NCBI GenBank assembly: GCA_900544345.1
Contig: UQUR01000001.1
Coordinates: 1-64,000, forward strand
Length of the DNA stretch: 64,000 nucleotides
Direction: 5' to 3'
DNA from: an uncultured Sutterella sp.
GTDB taxonomy: Bacteria > Pseudomonadota > Gammaproteobacteria > Burkholderiales > Burkholderiaceae_F
Below, one piece after another: positions 43,258 to 50,285 of this stretch (position 1 is the first letter of the stretch; each line of letters begins with the position of its first letter). Position numbers and translations under genes: made by a program. Under the pieces are notes generated by a model that saw nothing but the letters and a program-made list of their open reading frames with translations, was not told where the DNA came from and did no database searches.

Positions 43258-44379
43258 ATGAAAATCGAAGCATTCGGTGTTGAACAATGGATGAATGAGT
43301 GGGAAACCAAGTGTGCTTATAACGTGGCAGAAACCTGCGTGGAGTCTGTGACGGTTGAAGAACTGCTTGAAATGGCTGATAAAACGCCAGAAGAGATGAT
43401 GCGTGATCTGCTGCCGAAAAAACTCACTTACGGCTGGATTGAAGGCAGCATCATGGTGCGCGAGTTGATTGCCGGTTTATATCAAAAGCAAACGGCTGCC
43501 AATGTGGTCACCACTCACGGTTGCATCGGTGCCAATATGCTCGTGCACGAAACGCTGGTTGAACCGGGCGATCACGTGATTTCTGTGATTCCGACCTACC
43601 AGCAGCACTACTCCATTCCAGAAAGTTTCGGAGCAAACATCGAGACTTTGTGCTTAAAACCTGAAAACGGTTTCTTGCCTGATCTGAATGAATTGCGTGC
43701 AATGGTCAAACCCCAGACAAAACTTATTTGCATCAATAACCCGAATAATCCGACGGGCGCATTGATGGATGAGGCGATGCTCAAAGCAATCTGCGACATT
43801 GCAAAATCGGTTGATGCCTGGTTGCTGTGCGACGAAGTCTATCGCGGCTTAACGCAGGAAGAAGGCTACAGTCCCTCTGTTGCCGACATGTATGAAAAGG
43901 GTATCAGTACGGGCAGTATGTCAAAAGTCTTCAGCCTGGCCGGTTTGCGTTTCGGTTGGATTGTCGGTCCTGAGTCTTTGATTGCTCAAGTATTGCATCA
44001 CCGCGACTACAACACGATCAGCGTCGGCATGATTGATGAATATCTTGCAGAGCTAGCCCTCGGTGCTAAAGAAAAGATTTTGGAAAGAAACCGTGCCATC
44101 GTTCGTGAAAATCTGCAGATTTTGGATGATTGGGTAAAAAGTGAACCCAGAGCCTCCTACGTTAAACCGCAAGCGGGAACGACGGCATTTGTGAAGATTG
44201 ATACGAAGTTATCCTCGCACGAATTTTGTGAACGCTTGGTAAAGGAAAAGGGTGTGATGTTTACGCCGGGTTCTGCTTTGCATACCGAAGGGTATGTGCG
44301 TATCGGGTACGCCAACAATAAGGAAGTACTCAAAAAAGGTTTGGCGCTCACCAGTGAATTCTTAAAGGAAATTGACTGA
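43258..44379 (+). CDS. PLP-dependent class I/II aminotransferase
   Basis: 373 residues. Fold type I motifs: NNPNNPTGAL (160-169), DEVYRG and the PLP lysine Lys223 in STGSMSKVFSLAGLRFGW. The C-terminal part has the Arg for the substrate carboxylate (GYVRIGYAN). The general pattern recalls MalY/aspartate-type and capreomycidine-synthase-like enzymes; the substrate is unknown. It is the third gene of the lyase-dehydrogenase-aminotransferase operon, with agaggtaagag before the start. Confidence 0.88.
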   Translation: MKIEAFGVEQWMNEWETKCAYNVAETCVESVTVEELLEMADKTPEEMMRDLLPKKLTYGWIEGSIMVRELIAGLYQKQTAANVVTTHGCIGANMLVHETLVEPGDHVISVIPTYQQHYSIPESFGANIETLCLKPENGFLPDLNELRAMVKPQTKLICINNPNNPTGALMDEAMLKAICDIAKSVDAWLLCDEVYRGLTQEEGYSPSVADMYEKGISTGSMSKVFSLAGLRFGWIVGPESLIAQVLHHRDYNTISVGMIDEYLAELALGAKEKILERNRAIVRENLQILDDWVKSEPRASYVKPQAGTTAFVKIDTKLSSHEFCERLVKEKGVMFTPGSALHTEGYVRIGYANNKEVLKKGLALTSEFLKEID

Positions 44380-44388
44380 TCATGTTGC

Positions 44389-44413
44389 CGGATTCCGACT
44401 CAGTCGGAATCCG
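44389..44413 (+). terminator. Perfect hairpin after the aminotransferase gene
   Basis: cggattccgac / gtcggaatccg, 11 bp with a 3-nt loop, ten bases after the stop; no T run follows. Confidence 0.5.
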
Positions 44414-44434
44414 CTCTAAAATCGGCTAAAAAAC

Positions 44435-44466
44435 AAAAGCTCGTTCACATTGCGTGACGAGCTTTT
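44435..44466. terminator. Bidirectional terminator next to tRNA-Asn
   Basis: aaaagctcgt / acgagctttt with an inner cac/gtg pairing. T runs on both strands let it end the aminotransferase operon and the minus-strand tRNA-Asn. Confidence 0.85.
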
Positions 44467-44472
44467 TAAATA

Positions 44473-44548
44473 TGGCTCCCCGAGTTGGGTTCGAACCAAC
44501 GACCTGCGGATTAACAGTCCGTCGCTCTACCGACTGAGCTATCGGGGA
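44473..44548 (-). tRNA. tRNA-Asn (GUU)
   Basis: 76 bases with encoded CCA. On the minus strand the acceptor TCCCCGA pairs with TCGGGGA, the D arm has AGCTCAGTCGGTAGAGC, the anticodon GTT is at 44513-44515, and the T arm contains GGTTCGAACC. Confidence 0.97.
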
Positions 44549-44725
44549 ATCAAGGCTGTGAACTATACACAACATCGAGAAGGAACGCAAGAGCAGCTGA
44601 AAATTTTTTTGTGCAAGAGTTCCCTCAGAAGAATTGTTATCTTAAGAGAAGCAAAGTGTCAGATGGTCCTTAATCAGACAATTAGGGAAAAAATCATTAA
44701 AATGGTCGGCTCTACACACGTGTGC

Positions 44726-44801
44726 GACCCCGTGGTGAAACAGGATATCACGATAGCCTCCTAAGCTGTAATTCTGGGTTCGAGTCCCGGCGGGGCCGCC
44801 A
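44726..44801 (+). tRNA. tRNA-Arg (CCU)
   Basis: 76 bases with encoded CCA. D stem GTGA/TCAC, anticodon stem ATAGC/GCTGT around the loop CTCCTAA (anticodon CCT), T arm CTGGG-TTCGAGT-CCCGG. The acceptor GACCCCG/CGGGGCC has one mismatch, A2 opposite C71. It reads AGG codons. Confidence 0.93.
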
Positions 44802-44923
44802 TGGTCAATAGTGTTATGCTCAATGCAGGACACTCTCTATCTCCGCAGAGGTTTGATTATTCCGGTATTCCTTAAGCTTGTGCTCTGTGGTCAAGGCGCC
44901 GCTAAATTCTAATTCCGTTGATG

Positions 44924-44952
44924 TTTAGAAATTGATTATGGTTTGGTACAAT
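44924..44952 (+). promoter_or_regulatory. Promoter of the structured micropeptide RNA
   Basis: TTTAGA (44924-44929), a 17-base spacer and TACAAT (44947-44952). Transcription would start near 44959, just before the first leader hairpin. Confidence 0.5.
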
Positions 44953-45099
44953 GCGCCCTACGTCCAACGGAGTCAGGTGCATTTACTCCGTTAAGTATTG
45001 AGGGGTTTTGCTGTGATTTCCTCTCAATCTCGGGGGACAAAATCAGAGCAAAACGGCCTAGATGTTCCACCATCTAAGCCGCTTAAAGGAAGATTGAAA

Positions 45100-45198
45100 A
45101 TGCACCAACATTCAATCTCTTCCGTCAGTATAGCAAAACGCTTGAGACGTTTGGTGATCAAAATCATCATTGCGTTAATCTTGCTACTCGCATGCTGA
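45100..45198 (+). CDS. 32-residue basic hydrophobic membrane micropeptide
   Basis: A short ORF with aggaag seven bases before the ATG. The peptide has a polar start (MHQHSISSVS), a basic stretch (AKRLRRLVIK) and a hydrophobic end (IIIALILLLAC). The C-terminal Cys is the last residue, so it is not a lipobox for a longer lipoprotein. The composition resembles membrane-active type I toxins (Ldr, Ibs, TisB) and other single-helix micropeptides. The same frame is open back to a TTG at 44998, giving a 66-residue option without a ribosome site. The start codon is buried in hairpin 4 and in a loop-loop pairing. I recognise no named family. Confidence 0.6.
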   Translation: MHQHSISSVSIAKRLRRLVIKIIIALILLLAC

Positions 45199-45211
45199 AC
45201 GCGTAAGTAAA

Positions 45212-45250
45212 GAGCCTCGGTAGTCCCGACTATCGGGGCTCGCGTGTTTT
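45212..45250 (+). terminator. Strong terminator of the micropeptide RNA
   Basis: A 14-bp stem with two or three GU pairs (gagcctcggtagtc / gactatcggggctc) and a minimal loop, followed by gcgtgtttt. It begins 14 bases after the peptide stop. Confidence 0.8.
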
Positions 45251-45513
45251 AAGACTCGGCATTCTCTTAATGATAGTTTTTTTGCAAAAAGAAGACTCTA
45301 TTGTTTATTTTTTGTTATCGAACTTGGTATAAGCTGCTCAAATTCTGAGCAAAAAATCTCTTGAATAATCATTAAAATGGTGAGCTTGCATCAATTTTTT
45401 GATACTGCTGATGCAGATTAAATCTGTGATTCATTCAGCAGTTAGAAAACGGTTTGAAGTTTTTTAAGCCTTTATGTCAGGCTGTCTTATTTTGGTATAC
45501 GGATTAATTTTCA
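45251..45513 (+). other. AT-rich region upstream of parE
   Basis: No gene seen. It contains a small gctca/tgagc hairpin near 45336-45350 and must include the parE promoter (a possible -10 tataag near 45329), but no confident -35 was found. Confidence 0.35.
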
Positions 45514-47484
45514 ATGGCTACTAGTAAACGTTCGGAATACGGCGAATCCAGCATTAAAGTTTTAAAGGGTTTGGAACCTGTTAAACAGCGCCCGGGGATG
45601 TATACCCTGACCGATAATCCTCTTCATATCATTCAGGAAGTGATTGATAACTCCAGCGATGAAGTTTTAGCAGGAGGTGCTTCTCGAATTGAAGTGGTGC
45701 TTCATACGGACGGCTCTGTCACAGTGACCGATGACGGCCGCGGTATTCCGGTAGGTATTCACAAGGAAGAAGGAGTGCCCGCCGTTCAGCTCGTCTTTAC
45801 TCAGCTGCACGCTGGTGGCAAATTTGAAAAAGATTCGGGCGGTGCTTACTCCTTTGCTGGCGGTCTGCACGGCGTGGGCGTTTCGGTCACGAATGCCTTA
45901 TCGACTCGCTTGGAAGTCACCGTCTGGCGCGAAGGTAAAGAGCACCGAATTGTGTTTGCCGACGGTAACGTTATTGAACCCCTTAGCAGCCAAAAAAGTC
46001 CGAGACCGAAATCGGCTACCGGCACACGAGTGCATGTGTGGCCCGATCCGAAATATTTTGACAGCCCCAATATTCCTGTCGAACAGTTAACAAGACTGCT
46101 GCGCTCCAAGGCCGTTTTGATGCCGGGCTGCGAGGTGGTTTTCATTAATGAAAAAAATGAAACGACTCAAAGCTGGAAGTTTGAAGGGGGCCTGCGCGAG
46201 TATTTGCTCTCAGAAATGACGGCTGAGCCCATGATTCCGCCCTTTGAGTCAAGCGGCTACGCTACAGACGATTCAATGGGTTTTGCGGTAGGCGAAGGTG
46301 CAAGCTGGGTCGTTGCCTGGCAGGAAGAAGGCACGCCCGTGCGCGAAAGCTACGTAAACCTTATTCCGACGCCTGCGGGCGGCACGCACGAGTCAGGCCT
46401 TCGCGAAGGGCTTTACTTAGCCATTAAAGCCTTTATCGAAGCGCATGGTCTCATGCAGAAAAACGTCAAGCTTTTAACTGAAGACGTTTTTGCCAGAGCC
46501 AGTGCCATTTTAAGTGCCAAGGTTCTCGATCCTCAGTTTCAGGGGCAAACCAAAGAGCGCTTAAATAACCGTGATGCGCTACGTCTGGTGAGTAACTTTG
46601 TGCGTGTGCAGTTTGAGTTTTGGTTAAACGGCCATGTTGAAGAGGGTAAGAAGTTAGCCGAACTTGTGATTAAACAAGCACAGGCACGGCAAAATTCCGC
46701 CAAAAAAGTCACTAAGCGCAAAGGTTCAAGCGTTGCGGTTTTGCCCGGAAAACTCACCGATTGTGAAAGCGAAGATATCAGTAAGAATGAACTTTTCTTA
46801 GTCGAAGGGGATTCTGCAGGGGGGTCAGCCAAAAAAGGCCGCGATAAGGACTTTCAGGCTATTTTGCCCTTGCGCGGCAAAGTATTAAATACTTGGGAAG
46901 TCGACCGTGACCGTATTTTTGCCAATAATGAAATTCATGATATTTCGGTGGCAATCGGTGTGGATCCCCACGGTCCTCAAGAGCATCCCGATTTGTCAGA
47001 GCTGCGCTACGGCAAAATCTGCATCATGGCCGATGCCGATGTGGACGGCTCGCACATTCAGGTCCTTTTGCTGACGCTTTTCTTCAGGCACTTCCCTGAA
47101 CTCATCCGCAAAGGTCACATTTTTGTTGCCCGACCGCCTCTTTTCCGTATGGATGTGCCGAAGACCGGACGCAAGCCTGCCCGAACAATCTACTGTCTTG
47201 ATGAAAGGGAATTGGCCGTCGAGCGCAAAAAGCTTGAAAAAGACAAGGTCAATATGGAAAAAGTGACGGTTTCCCGTTTTAAAGGCTTGGGCGAAATGAG
47301 TGAGCAGCAGCTTTGGGAGACGACATTAAATCCGGAAACGCGCCGCTTGATGCCCGTGACCTTCGGCGATATGACATTAACGCAAAGTCAGGAAATGTTT
47401 GACATGCTGATGGGACGCTCGGAAGCTGCAATGCGCCGAGCTTGGATGGAAAACAACGGTGATCAGGTTGAAGTGGATATTTAA
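45514..47484 (+). CDS. parE: DNA topoisomerase IV subunit B
   Basis: 656 residues. GHKL ATPase motifs (DNSSDEVLAGGA; DDGRGIPVGIH; GGLHGVGVSVTNALS) and the TOPRIM motifs ELFLVEGDSAGGSAK and MADADVDGSHI. The length and absence of the 165-residue insert point to ParE rather than GyrB. Together with ParC it decatenates replicated chromosomes. No clear ribosome site is present before the ATG. Confidence 0.96.
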   Translation: MATSKRSEYGESSIKVLKGLEPVKQRPGMYTLTDNPLHIIQEVIDNSSDEVLAGGASRIEVVLHTDGSVTVTDDGRGIPVGIHKEEGVPAVQLVFTQLHAGGKFEKDSGGAYSFAGGLHGVGVSVTNALSTRLEVTVWREGKEHRIVFADGNVIEPLSSQKSPRPKSATGTRVHVWPDPKYFDSPNIPVEQLTRLLRSKAVLMPGCEVVFINEKNETTQSWKFEGGLREYLLSEMTAEPMIPPFESSGYATDDSMGFAVGEGASWVVAWQEEGTPVRESYVNLIPTPAGGTHESGLREGLYLAIKAFIEAHGLMQKNVKLLTEDVFARASAILSAKVLDPQFQGQTKERLNNRDALRLVSNFVRVQFEFWLNGHVEEGKKLAELVIKQAQARQNSAKKVTKRKGSSVAVLPGKLTDCESEDISKNELFLVEGDSAGGSAKKGRDKDFQAILPLRGKVLNTWEVDRDRIFANNEIHDISVAIGVDPHGPQEHPDLSELRYGKICIMADADVDGSHIQVLLLTLFFRHFPELIRKGHIFVARPPLFRMDVPKTGRKPARTIYCLDERELAVERKKLEKDKVNMEKVTVSRFKGLGEMSEQQLWETTLNPETRRLMPVTFGDMTLTQSQEMFDMLMGRSEAAMRRAWMENNGDQVEVDI

Positions 47485-47495
47485 GGAGATCGGAC

Positions 47496-50111
47496 GTGAC
47501 TAAAAACCGGACTGAAGATTTGTTCTCGGCCGATTTGTTCGGTGACGATAACGTAGAGCTGGAAGTTGAGCTCGAAAAAGAAAACGATCAAACGGAAAAT
47601 AGCGACCCCGTTGTGAACGAAGACTTGACTAAAGCAGAAAAAACACCTGAAGAATCGGTTGAAGAAGCTCAAGAGAAAGCTTCTGAAGAAATAACTGCGA
47701 CAGAAGCCGAGGCAGAAGAGCCTATCGAAGAAGTTGTGCCCCTGGAAGCGCGTCCTGTGCTCTCGGGCGATGATGGAGAAAAGCTGACGCTCGTGCATTT
47801 TGCGAGCCACGCTTATCTTGAATACGCCATGTCTGTGGTCAAAGGCCGTGCGCTGCCTGCAATCGGTGACGGTCAAAAGCCTGTGCAGCGCCGCATTCTC
47901 TTTGACATGCACGAAATGGGTTTGGGGCGACCCGAAGCCAAAACGGTGAAAAGCGCCCGTGTGGTCGGCGACGTTTTGGGTAAATATCACCCGCACGGCG
48001 ATACGGCAGCCTACGATGCGATGGTTCGCATGGCGCAGGACTTTAATATGCGCTATCCGCTCGTCTTGGGGCAGGGTAATTTCGGCAGCCGCGACGGGGA
48101 CGGTGCGGCCGCCATGCGTTATACGGAAGCAAGGCTCACGAAAATTTCCCGCCTGCTTTTAGACGAAATTGATGAAGGTACGGTGGACTTTGTTCCGAAC
48201 TATGACGGCGCATTCCAAGAGCCGCAAATGCTGCCAGCAAGACTGCCCTTTGTTTTATTAAATGGCTCAAGCGGCATCGCTGTCGGTATGGCGACCGAAA
48301 TTCCCTCTCACAATATTAAGGAAGTGGCGGCAGCGTGCCTGATGCTTTTGGATAATCCTCAAGCTACGCTCGATGATATTCTCACGGTGCTGCCCGCACC
48401 TGACTTCCCGATGGGCGGTCAGCTCATCAGTAAAAAAGAAGATATCCGTGAGGCATACCGCACGGGCCGCGGAACGCTCAAAGTGCGTGCCCGCTACACC
48501 TTTGAGGAAATGCAAAGAGGGCATTGGCGTCTGATTGTGACGGAATTGCCGCCCAATACTTCAGCTCAGCGCGTTTTAAATGAAGTGGGTGAAATCACCA
48601 ATCCCAAGATTCGTCCCGGCAAAAAGACGCTTTCTGCCGAGCAGCAGCAAGCCAAAGCCGCGATGCTGGCTCTTTTGGATACCGTTCGCGATGAAAGCGA
48701 TAAGGAAACGCCCACACGCCTGGTGTTTGAACCCAAAACCAAAAATGTGGATCGCAATGAATTCGTTAATGCCCTTCTGGCTCAGACAAGCCTCGAGTGC
48801 AACGTTTCCATGAATTTGGTGATGGTGGGCTCTGACGGTAAACCTCGTCAGAAGACGCTCGTTGATATTCTCAATGAGTGGCTTGTTTTCAGAGTGCAGA
48901 CTGTGCGCAGACGCACGCAATTCAGACTGCAAAAGACACTCGATCGTATTCACATCATGGAAGGGCGTCACCTGGTCTATCTGAATTTGGATGAGGTAAT
49001 TGCCATCATTCGTGATTCTGACGACCCGAAGGAAGCGCTTTTAGCCCGATTCCCGTTGAGTGAAATTCAGGTTGAAGATATTCTGGAAATTCGCCTGCGT
49101 CAATTGGCGCGCCTTGTCGGCATTAAGATTGAAGCGGAGTTGGCAGAACTCAATAAGACGAAGCATTCACTTGAAAGACTTCTGGGTTCAGAAAAGCTTT
49201 TAAATAACCTGGTTGCCAAAGAAATCGCTCAGGATGCGGCGGAGTTCGGAGATGAACGCAGAACGCTCATTGAAGAAGCTTCACGCGCAGAGATGACTCA
49301 AGCGGTGGTCGATGAGCCGGTCACGGTTGTGATCAGTCAAAAGGGTTACGTGCGCTGCCGCACAGGCCACGGCCACGATGCTGCAGTGATGACTTACAAG
49401 ATGGGCGACGCTTTTGCGGTCTCCTTTGAGTGCCGAACAACCGATCAGATGGTCGCCGTATCGGACACGGGCCGCGTTTACACCTTAGCGGTTTCTGATT
49501 TACCGAGCGCCCGCGGTGACGGTCTACCCGCCAATAGTTTCATTGACTTGGAAAAAGGAGCCAGCATTGTCGGTTACTGCGTCGCTAAGCCCGAAGACCG
49601 AGTGGTTTTGGCTACAAGCGAAGGTATGGGCTTTATCTGTCAGTTTAAGGATCTCTTTGCGAAAGTTCGCGCCGGCAAGAACTTTATTAAGGTATCGGAT
49701 AAAGAAACGAAGATTCTGCCGCCTCAGGTCGTAGCTTCCGATAAAACGCTTTTGGCGTGCCTGTCTCAGGAAGGGCGTTTACTCATCTACGATATCAATG
49801 AGGTGAGAACACTGCCCGGTGGCGGCAAGGGTGTCTGCCTGATGGATTTAAACCTCACTGAATCGCTTTTAGTGGCTAAACCCATTGATGCCGAAGGCGT
49901 AATGGTCACCGGTGTCGGTCGAGGCGGAAAAGATCGCGAGTATGCGGTGAAAAAAGCCATACTTGAGTATCACATGGGTCACCGTGCGAGAAAGGGTAAG
50001 CAGCTTGATATCCGCTGGAAGGCTTTGGATCTTAAACCGTTACCTAAGAAAGACACTTCTGCGGATAATTCAGAAGCAGCTTCTGAAGAACCGTCAGATA
50101 CATTGTTTTAA
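47496..50111 (+). CDS. parC: DNA topoisomerase IV subunit A with acidic N-terminal extension (GTG start)
   Basis: 871 residues, roughly 100 longer than usual. The first 90 or so residues are a low-complexity acidic extension (rich in E, D, T, A) before the normal ParC start LVHFASHAYLEYAMSVVKGRALP. Catalytic Tyr209 is in AAMRYTEARLTK. The quinolone-determining stretch reads HPHGDTAAYDAM, so Thr170 and Asp174 stand where E. coli ParC has Ser80 and Glu84. The C-terminal beta-pinwheel follows. The start is a GTG with aaggag seven bases upstream, 11 bases after parE; the two form an operon. Confidence 0.95.
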   Translation: MTKNRTEDLFSADLFGDDNVELEVELEKENDQTENSDPVVNEDLTKAEKTPEESVEEAQEKASEEITATEAEAEEPIEEVVPLEARPVLSGDDGEKLTLVHFASHAYLEYAMSVVKGRALPAIGDGQKPVQRRILFDMHEMGLGRPEAKTVKSARVVGDVLGKYHPHGDTAAYDAMVRMAQDFNMRYPLVLGQGNFGSRDGDGAAAMRYTEARLTKISRLLLDEIDEGTVDFVPNYDGAFQEPQMLPARLPFVLLNGSSGIAVGMATEIPSHNIKEVAAACLMLLDNPQATLDDILTVLPAPDFPMGGQLISKKEDIREAYRTGRGTLKVRARYTFEEMQRGHWRLIVTELPPNTSAQRVLNEVGEITNPKIRPGKKTLSAEQQQAKAAMLALLDTVRDESDKETPTRLVFEPKTKNVDRNEFVNALLAQTSLECNVSMNLVMVGSDGKPRQKTLVDILNEWLVFRVQTVRRRTQFRLQKTLDRIHIMEGRHLVYLNLDEVIAIIRDSDDPKEALLARFPLSEIQVEDILEIRLRQLARLVGIKIEAELAELNKTKHSLERLLGSEKLLNNLVAKEIAQDAAEFGDERRTLIEEASRAEMTQAVVDEPVTVVISQKGYVRCRTGHGHDAAVMTYKMGDAFAVSFECRTTDQMVAVSDTGRVYTLAVSDLPSARGDGLPANSFIDLEKGASIVGYCVAKPEDRVVLATSEGMGFICQFKDLFAKVRAGKNFIKVSDKETKILPPQVVASDKTLLACLSQEGRLLIYDINEVRTLPGGGKGVCLMDLNLTESLLVAKPIDAEGVMVTGVGRGGKDREYAVKKAILEYHMGHRARKGKQLDIRWKALDLKPLPKKDTSADNSEAASEEPSDTLF

Positions 50112-50124
50112 CTTAACTTCTCAG

Positions 50125-50153
50125 AGAGCCCGGCTTGTTCGCCTGGGCTCTTT
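50125..50153 (+). terminator. Terminator of parE-parC
   Basis: agagcccgg / cctgggctct (one GU) with a 9-nt loop and a short T run, 13 bases after the parC stop. Confidence 0.75.
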
Positions 50154-50254
50154 AAGAGTTAAACCACCGAAAAAGAGATAAATCATCTTGCAAAGAATAT
50201 TTTTAAAATGCTAAATTTTCCTCTCGGTGACTACAGATTTTTAATCTAACAATT

Positions 50255-50285
50255 ATGAATAAACTACTTTGCCCCCCCCCGTGGG
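50255..50285 (+). promoter_or_regulatory. Out-of-frame start codon and C9 tract (phase-variation switch)
   Basis: An ATG at 50255 (MNKLLC...) is followed at 50272-50280 by nine C. With nine C the frame reaches a TGA at 50287 after ten codons. With eight or eleven C the ATG would read straight into the autotransporter frame. The MNK start is typical of extended signal peptides. Slipped-strand mispairing would switch expression. Confidence 0.6.

Larger units (their letters stand above)
44959..45250 (+). ncRNA. Structured RNA carrying a 32-codon ORF (type I toxin-like transcript)
   Basis: About 290 bases between a promoter and a strong terminator. Hairpin 1: aacggag/ctccgtt (44966-44972, 44986-44992). 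Hairpin 2: attgagggg/cctctcaat (44997-45005, 45020-45028, one GU). Hairpin 3: cggc-c-tagatg/catcta-a-gccg (45054-45081), just before the ribosome site. Hairpin 4: agattgaa/ttcaatct (45091-45098, 45111-45118) holds the start codon in its loop. Loop 1 ggtgcatt (44976-44983) is the exact complement of loop 4 aatgcacc (45099-45106). Loop 2 gttttgct (45005-45012) complements agcaaaac at 45047-45054 and again at 45132-45139. Such kissing loops over a start codon suggest translation is off in the full-length RNA. Confidence 0.6.

Noticed and set aside
44998..45099. TTG-started 66-residue version of the micropeptide
   Set aside because: No ribosome site and the TTG lies inside hairpin 2; the 32-codon form is favoured, though a regulatory overlapping frame is possible.
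44473..45513. tRNA genes as integration site of a prophage or genomic island
   Set aside because: No integrase, no repeated tRNA 3' end and no phage genes are present around the two tRNAs.
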